Shown here in pieces: positions 11,286 to 14,613 of a DNA stretch of 14,613 bases. Within the stretch, counting starts at the first letter, position 1. Each line of letters starts with the position of its first letter. A model generated the notes under the pieces. The model searched no databases and was not told where the DNA came from. It worked only from the letters and a program-made list of their open reading frames with translations. Source of the DNA: Bacteroidota bacterium (GTDB lineage Bacteria; Bacteroidota; Bacteroidia; Chitinophagales; Chitinophagaceae); assembly GCA_023391895.1 (NCBI GenBank), contig JAEWAC010000132.1:1-14613 (forward strand), written 5' to 3'. The position numbers and the translations under genes were made by a program.

Positions 11286-12689
11286 ATGGCATACGATGTA
11301 GTAGTAATAGGCAGCGGTCCCGGTGGTTATGTAGCCGCTATCCGCGCCGCACAGTTAGGCTTAAAAACGGCTATTATTGAAAAAGAAAGCCTGGGTGGTA
11401 TTTGTTTAAACTGGGGTTGTATTCCAACCAAGGCGCTGCTGAAAAGTGCGCAGGTTTATGAATACATCAAGCATGCACAGGATTTTGGTATTGAAGCCAG
11501 TGGCAAGCACAACTTTGGCTCGGTGATCAAACGCAGCCGTGGCGTGGCCGACAAAATGAGCAAGGGTGTTCAGTTCCTGATGCGCAAAAACAAGATCGAC
11601 GTGATCATGGGTTTTGGAAAGGTGGTGGCCAAAGGCAAAATTGAAGTAACTGCGACCGACAACAGCAAGCAAACCGTTGAAGCCAAACATATTATTATTG
11701 CAACCGGTGGCCGCAGCCGCCAGTTGCCGTCGATGCCTATTGATGGTAAAAAAATCATTGGCTATCGCGAAGCCATGGTACTGCCCCAGCAGCCCACCAG
11801 CATGATTGTGGTAGGCAGCGGCGCCATTGGTGTGGAGTTTGGCTACTTCTACAACAGCCTGGGCACCAAGGTGACCATTGTAGAGTTTATGCCGAGAGTG
11901 GTGCCGGTAGAGGACGAAGAAATTTCCAAAGAGCTGGAGAAAAACTTTAAAAAGCAAGGTATCGACATTATGGTCAATGCCGAGGTAACCAAAGTAGATA
12001 CCTCCGGCAATGGCGTAAAAGCTACTGTAAAAACCGCCAATGGCGAGCAGGTACTGGAAGCCGACATCCTGCTGAGCGCCGTAGGTGTACAAGCCAACAT
12101 TGAAGGCATTGGCCTGGAAGAACTGGGCGTGAAAGTAGAAAAAGGCCGCATAGCGGTAGATAAATACGGGCAAACCAATGTACCGGGCATTTATGCCATC
12201 GGCGACTGCGCACCCGGCCAGGCCCTGGCCCACGTAGCCTCCAAAGAAGGTATTATTACCGTTGAAAACATTGCCTATAACGAAAAGAAATTTGCCCACC
12301 AGCCCGAGCCGCTGGATTACGGCAACGTACCGGGTTGTACCTACTGCACACCCGAAATTGCTTCTGTAGGCTTTACCGAAAAACAAGCCCGCGATGCCGG
12401 CTACGAAGTAAAAGTAGGTAAGTTCCCGCTGAGTGCATCGGGCAAAGCCTCTGCCGCTGGTCATACCGAAGGCTTTGTAAAAGTGATATTTGATGCTAAG
12501 TACGGCGAGTGGCTGGGCACGCACATGATCGGCTACAATGTAACCGAGCTGATTGCCGAAACCGTTACCGCCCGCAAACTGGAGACCACTTACCACGAGG
12601 TGCTGAACTCCATTCACCCGCACCCCACCATTTCCGAAAGCGTGAAAGATGCCATTGAAGTGGCTTACGGCGAGGCGATACACCTGTAA
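11286..12689 (+). CDS. lpdA: Dihydrolipoyl dehydrogenase (E3)
   Basis: This flavoprotein reoxidises the lipoyl groups of 2-oxo acid dehydrogenase complexes and the glycine cleavage system, passing electrons to NAD+. The 467-residue protein has FAD motif GSGPGG (9-14), redox disulfide GGICLNWGCIPTK (C40, C45), NAD motif GSGAIG (177-182), FAD motif YAIGDC (303-308), and the C-terminal interface HPHPTISE, with the catalytic His-Glu pair (H446, E451). The variant CLNWGC replaces the more frequent CLNVGC. Extra cysteines in GCTYCTPE (C351, C354) stand where many homologues read YTHPE. No E1 or E2 gene lies nearby, so this is a stand-alone E3 gene. The start ATG at 11286 has no SD sequence and sits just after the heptamers. 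Confidence 0.97.
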   Translation: MAYDVVVIGSGPGGYVAAIRAAQLGLKTAIIEKESLGGICLNWGCIPTKALLKSAQVYEYIKHAQDFGIEASGKHNFGSVIKRSRGVADKMSKGVQFLMRKNKIDVIMGFGKVVAKGKIEVTATDNSKQTVEAKHIIIATGGRSRQLPSMPIDGKKIIGYREAMVLPQQPTSMIVVGSGAIGVEFGYFYNSLGTKVTIVEFMPRVVPVEDEEISKELEKNFKKQGIDIMVNAEVTKVDTSGNGVKATVKTANGEQVLEADILLSAVGVQANIEGIGLEELGVKVEKGRIAVDKYGQTNVPGIYAIGDCAPGQALAHVASKEGIITVENIAYNEKKFAHQPEPLDYGNVPGCTYCTPEIASVGFTEKQARDAGYEVKVGKFPLSASGKASAAGHTEGFVKVIFDAKYGEWLGTHMIGYNVTELIAETVTARKLETTYHEVLNSIHPHPTISESVKDAIEVAYGEAIHL

Positions 12690-12690
12690 A

Positions 12691-12718
12691 TTGAAAATGA
12701 AAAAATTAAAATGTAAAA
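12691..12718 (+). repeat. Period-7 A-rich array between lpdA stop and terminator
   Basis: Four heptamers begin one base after the TAA stop: TTGAAAA, TGAAAAA, ATTAAAA, TGTAAAA, so AAAA recurs at unit positions 4-7. The array leads directly into the terminator, the same arrangement as at rimO. The A-rich sequence makes chance periodicity more likely than elsewhere. Confidence 0.45.
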
Positions 12719-12747
12719 AAGGATCACATTGAATTGTGGTCCTTTTT
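12716..12747 (+). terminator. Rho-independent terminator of lpdA
   Basis: GGATCACA (12721-12728) pairs with TGTGGTCC (12735-12742), with one G-U, around a 6-nt loop. It is flanked by AAAAA (12716-12720) and TTTTT (12743-12747), so it may also act on the opposite strand for the convergent thioredoxin gene. Confidence 0.75.
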
Positions 12748-12830
12748 GCTTTTTTTATTCTCTTTTCAAATCCATCAAACCTGTTTCAAACACCTTGCTG
12801 GAGTAACTATGAAAATGGATGGAGTGCTGT

Positions 12831-13625
12831 TTACTGATCTAAAAGCTTTTTGATTTCTTTTGCCAGCTTTTCAATGTTTTCATCGGCATAACCAGTAGAA
12901 ACATACCGGATAATCCCATTTTGATCGATCAGGAAATTTTTGGGAATGGCCCCTTTTGCAAAAAGATTCCAGATCTGTTCGTCAGGATCGATGCCTACAT
13001 TAAAATCAATACCGTCTTTTTTCAAAGCCAGCATCTTTTGTACTACTTTTTCCTTACTTTCTCCCCTGGATATGGCCAGTAAAACAAATTCCCGGTTTTG
13101 AAAGGGTGCAATGATCTTTGAGGGAAAGTCATAAAACTCCATCAGGCAAGGCGCACACCAAGTCGCCCAAAAATTGATCAGCACCACTTTTCCTTTCAGC
13201 TGGGACAATTTTATGGCTTTGCCATCTATCATGGTGACCGTAAAATCTTTTACCGAATCGTTTAGTTTTAAAATAAACTCCTCCTCTTTTTGAGTACTGT
13301 CGCTGGCCATTGTGTTGGTATCGCGGCTCCTTTCTCTTTCCATTTTTTCTTCTTCAGTAAACAGGGAGATCAATATGATAAATTCTTTACTGCCAACTCG
13401 TTCACCCAACTGCTTCGCCAGCCGGGTCCGTTCCTCTTCTGAAACGCCTTTGGTCATGGCTTTCACATAACCTTGCTTTGCATAGGCATCCAATTTCTCC
13501 TTCGATACAATTTCATTGTTGATGATGATAACATATTGAGGTTTGGGAGCCACTTTATCCTGACCATACAAAAGATGGACAGAAAGCAGCAAAATCAGCA
13601 GTAAACAACTTTTCATATGGTTCAT
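12831..13625 (-). CDS. TlpA-like secreted thiol-disulfide oxidoreductase
   Basis: A 264-residue envelope thioredoxin of the TlpA/ResA/DsbE type. Residues 1-21 are a signal peptide (MNHMKSCLLLILLLSVHLLY, cleaved near GQ). Residues about 22-120 form an uncharacterised N-terminal extension rich in K and E. From about 125 the thioredoxin fold is clear: VKDFTVTMIDGKAIKLSQLKG, KVVLINFWATWCAPC (C157, C160), the KGAIPKNFLID cis-proline loop (P228) and a C-terminal helix EKLAKEIKKLL. Such proteins reduce or oxidise cysteine pairs in the periplasm; the partner is not known. ATG at 13616 (MKS) is an alternative start three codons in. It converges on lpdA and is divergent from the transporter gene. Confidence 0.9.
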   Translation of the reverse strand: MNHMKSCLLLILLLSVHLLYGQDKVAPKPQYVIIINNEIVSKEKLDAYAKQGYVKAMTKGVSEEERTRLAKQLGERVGSKEFIILISLFTEEEKMERERSRDTNTMASDSTQKEEEFILKLNDSVKDFTVTMIDGKAIKLSQLKGKVVLINFWATWCAPCLMEFYDFPSKIIAPFQNREFVLLAISRGESKEKVVQKMLALKKDGIDFNVGIDPDEQIWNLFAKGAIPKNFLIDQNGIIRYVSTGYADENIEKLAKEIKKLLDQ

Positions 13626-13874
13626 ATTGTATAAAGTTTCGTATCGAAAATAGCAAAATAACGTCTGCCGTTGTAAGCATTTGTGAAAGCATGAAATTAG
13701 CGTTCCTTCTGCCTAACTTATTATTAGTTGTTGGTTAATATCTTGTGACCCGAAGGTTGCACTTTGGCCATGCTTTGCAATTGTATTGTAAGCGGCGGTT
13801 ATTGAAGGATCTTCAGGGCTGCGTTGTATTTGCGGTACAGGAATTGAACGGGTATACATACTTAAACTACAATC

Positions 13875-14613
13875 ATGATAGCTCTTTCATTTCCGCTTTG
13901 GCTCAAAGCAACTTTTTGGGGATTGGTGTCCGGCTCAGAGCTACTCATCGGTGCTTTTTTCGGTTACTTCCAGAAAGTTTCTTCCAAAGTCATTGGTGTG
14001 ATCATGGCCTTTGGAAGCGGCGTGCTGATCTCGGCACTTGCCTTCGAGTTAATGGATGAGGCTTATCAAAATGGCGGATTTGTTGCTGCAGCTGTTGGCT
14101 TTCTTGCAGGGGCGCTCATTTACACTACAGCCAATTACCTATTGAACAAACAAGGAGCTAAACACCGAAAACGATCAGGTGAACAACAGACCTCAGAAAA
14201 AGAAAACCCGGGCAGCGGAACGGCCATAGCGGTCGGAGCCTTGATTGACGGCATTCCTGAGTCTGTTGCCATTGGCGTTTCTCTGATCCATGGAGGGGTT
14301 GTTAGTGTGGCGGCTGTAGTGGCCATTTTTCTTTCTAACGTGCCGGAGTCGTTATCCAGCACCGTGGGCATGAAGAAAGCCGGCCGCTCTAAAAAATACA
14401 TCTTTGGAACCTGGGTAATTATTACGCTCTTGTCGGGTTTGGCTTCATTTGCAGGATATGCTATTTTCAGTCAGTTCTCCCCACAAATTATTGCAGCTGT
14501 TGTTGCGGTGGCGGCAGGTGGCATTCTCGCCATGCTGAGTAGCACCATGATCCCGGAGGCATATGAAGAAGCCCATGACTTTATTGGCATTATAACAGTG
14601 CTTGGCTTTTTGA
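13875..14613 (+). CDS. ZIP-family metal transporter, 3' end cut by window
   Basis: The frame runs from ATG 13875 to the window end (246 residues, open), after an in-frame TAA at 13863-13865. About eight hydrophobic segments are seen, with a polar loop of about 25 residues between the third and fourth (KHRKRSGEQQTSEKENPGSG, about 96-115). The two central helices carry the ZIP-like pairs IDGIPESVAIG (D125-S130) and FLSNVPESLSSTVG (154-166), and a later helix has MIPEAYEEAH. These sit where ZIP proteins have HNxPEG and H-x-x-xE metal-binding motifs, but the histidines are replaced by Asp and Ser. The likely substrate is a divalent metal; the altered site makes the ion uncertain. No regulator is nearby. 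Confidence 0.82.
   Translation, partial: MIALSFPLWLKATFWGLVSGSELLIGAFFGYFQKVSSKVIGVIMAFGSGVLISALAFELMDEAYQNGGFVAAAVGFLAGALIYTTANYLLNKQGAKHRKRSGEQQTSEKENPGSGTAIAVGALIDGIPESVAIGVSLIHGGVVSVAAVVAIFLSNVPESLSSTVGMKKAGRSKKYIFGTWVIITLLSGLASFAGYAIFSQFSPQIIAAVVAVAAGGILAMLSSTMIPEAYEEAHDFIGIITVLGFL

Noticed and set aside
11406..12683. A 425-codon open frame antisense to lpdA
   Set aside because: It lies wholly inside lpdA, has a low-complexity tyrosine, phenylalanine and histidine-rich translation and no domain; it follows from the codon bias of lpdA.
13745..14059. 104-codon frame overlapping the start of the ZIP gene
   Set aside because: Wrong frame relative to the clear membrane-protein frame from 13875; composition not protein-like.
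14135..14401. Minus-strand frame within the ZIP gene
   Set aside because: Antisense shadow of the transporter.

Overview
The window looks like chromosomal core-genome DNA from a Bacteroidota bacterium, most likely a Chitinophagaceae-type organism. The grounds are a run of genes typical of that phylum (rpmB, rpmG, a DUF4295 protein, ftsY and rimO), -7 promoter boxes of the TAnnTTTG type, almost no Shine-Dalgarno sequences, and a DbpA-like helicase carrying DEFD instead of DEAD. The genus is inference; no rRNA is present. No tRNA, insertion sequence, CRISPR array or phage gene is seen.

Layout. 1-287 is the 3' end of pdxH. A secreted barrel-like protein with a lysine-rich tail faces it (426-1160, minus). 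Next come a tiny acidic ORF flanked by two hairpins (1342-1512), a secreted-protein gene broken by a stop at codon 3 (1722-2114, minus), and a small membrane protein resembling the small multidrug export family (2557-2979). A DbpA-like RNA helicase (3306-4634, minus) is followed by an AHSA1/SRPBCC protein (4804-5271) and a small AT-rich membrane protein (5373-5639). From 5876 to 10405 lie rimO (minus), nhaA (plus), ftsY (minus), the DUF4295 gene (minus), rpmG (minus) and rpmB (minus): a conserved translation and protein-targeting cluster with an antiporter gene inserted the opposite way round. Then follow a ROF-like small protein (10519-10761, minus), a 524-bp repeat-filled spacer, lpdA (11286-12689, plus), a TlpA-like secreted thioredoxin (12831-13625, minus) and a ZIP-family metal transporter that runs off the end (13875-14613, plus).

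How the genes work together. bL28, bL33 and the DUF4295 protein are ribosome components or partners; FtsY docks ribosome-nascent chain complexes at the membrane; RimO methylthiolates ribosomal protein S12; and the DbpA-like helicase probably helps large-subunit assembly. lpdA (E3 of 2-oxo acid dehydrogenases) and pdxH (PLP synthesis) are central metabolism. nhaA and the ZIP protein are ion transporters.

The most unusual content is in the spacers. Many contain degenerate tandem repeats with a period of 7 bp (also 8 or 9), whose exact words recur at distant places in the window. Several start at a stop codon and run into a terminator. A separate dispersed repeat of about 22 bp (core TATGGGGTTTT followed by RAAGRAGTTG) occurs at least six times, all between genes. 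Together these suggest a repeat system resembling the heptanucleotide STRR repeats of cyanobacteria. This is read by eye and was not tested statistically.
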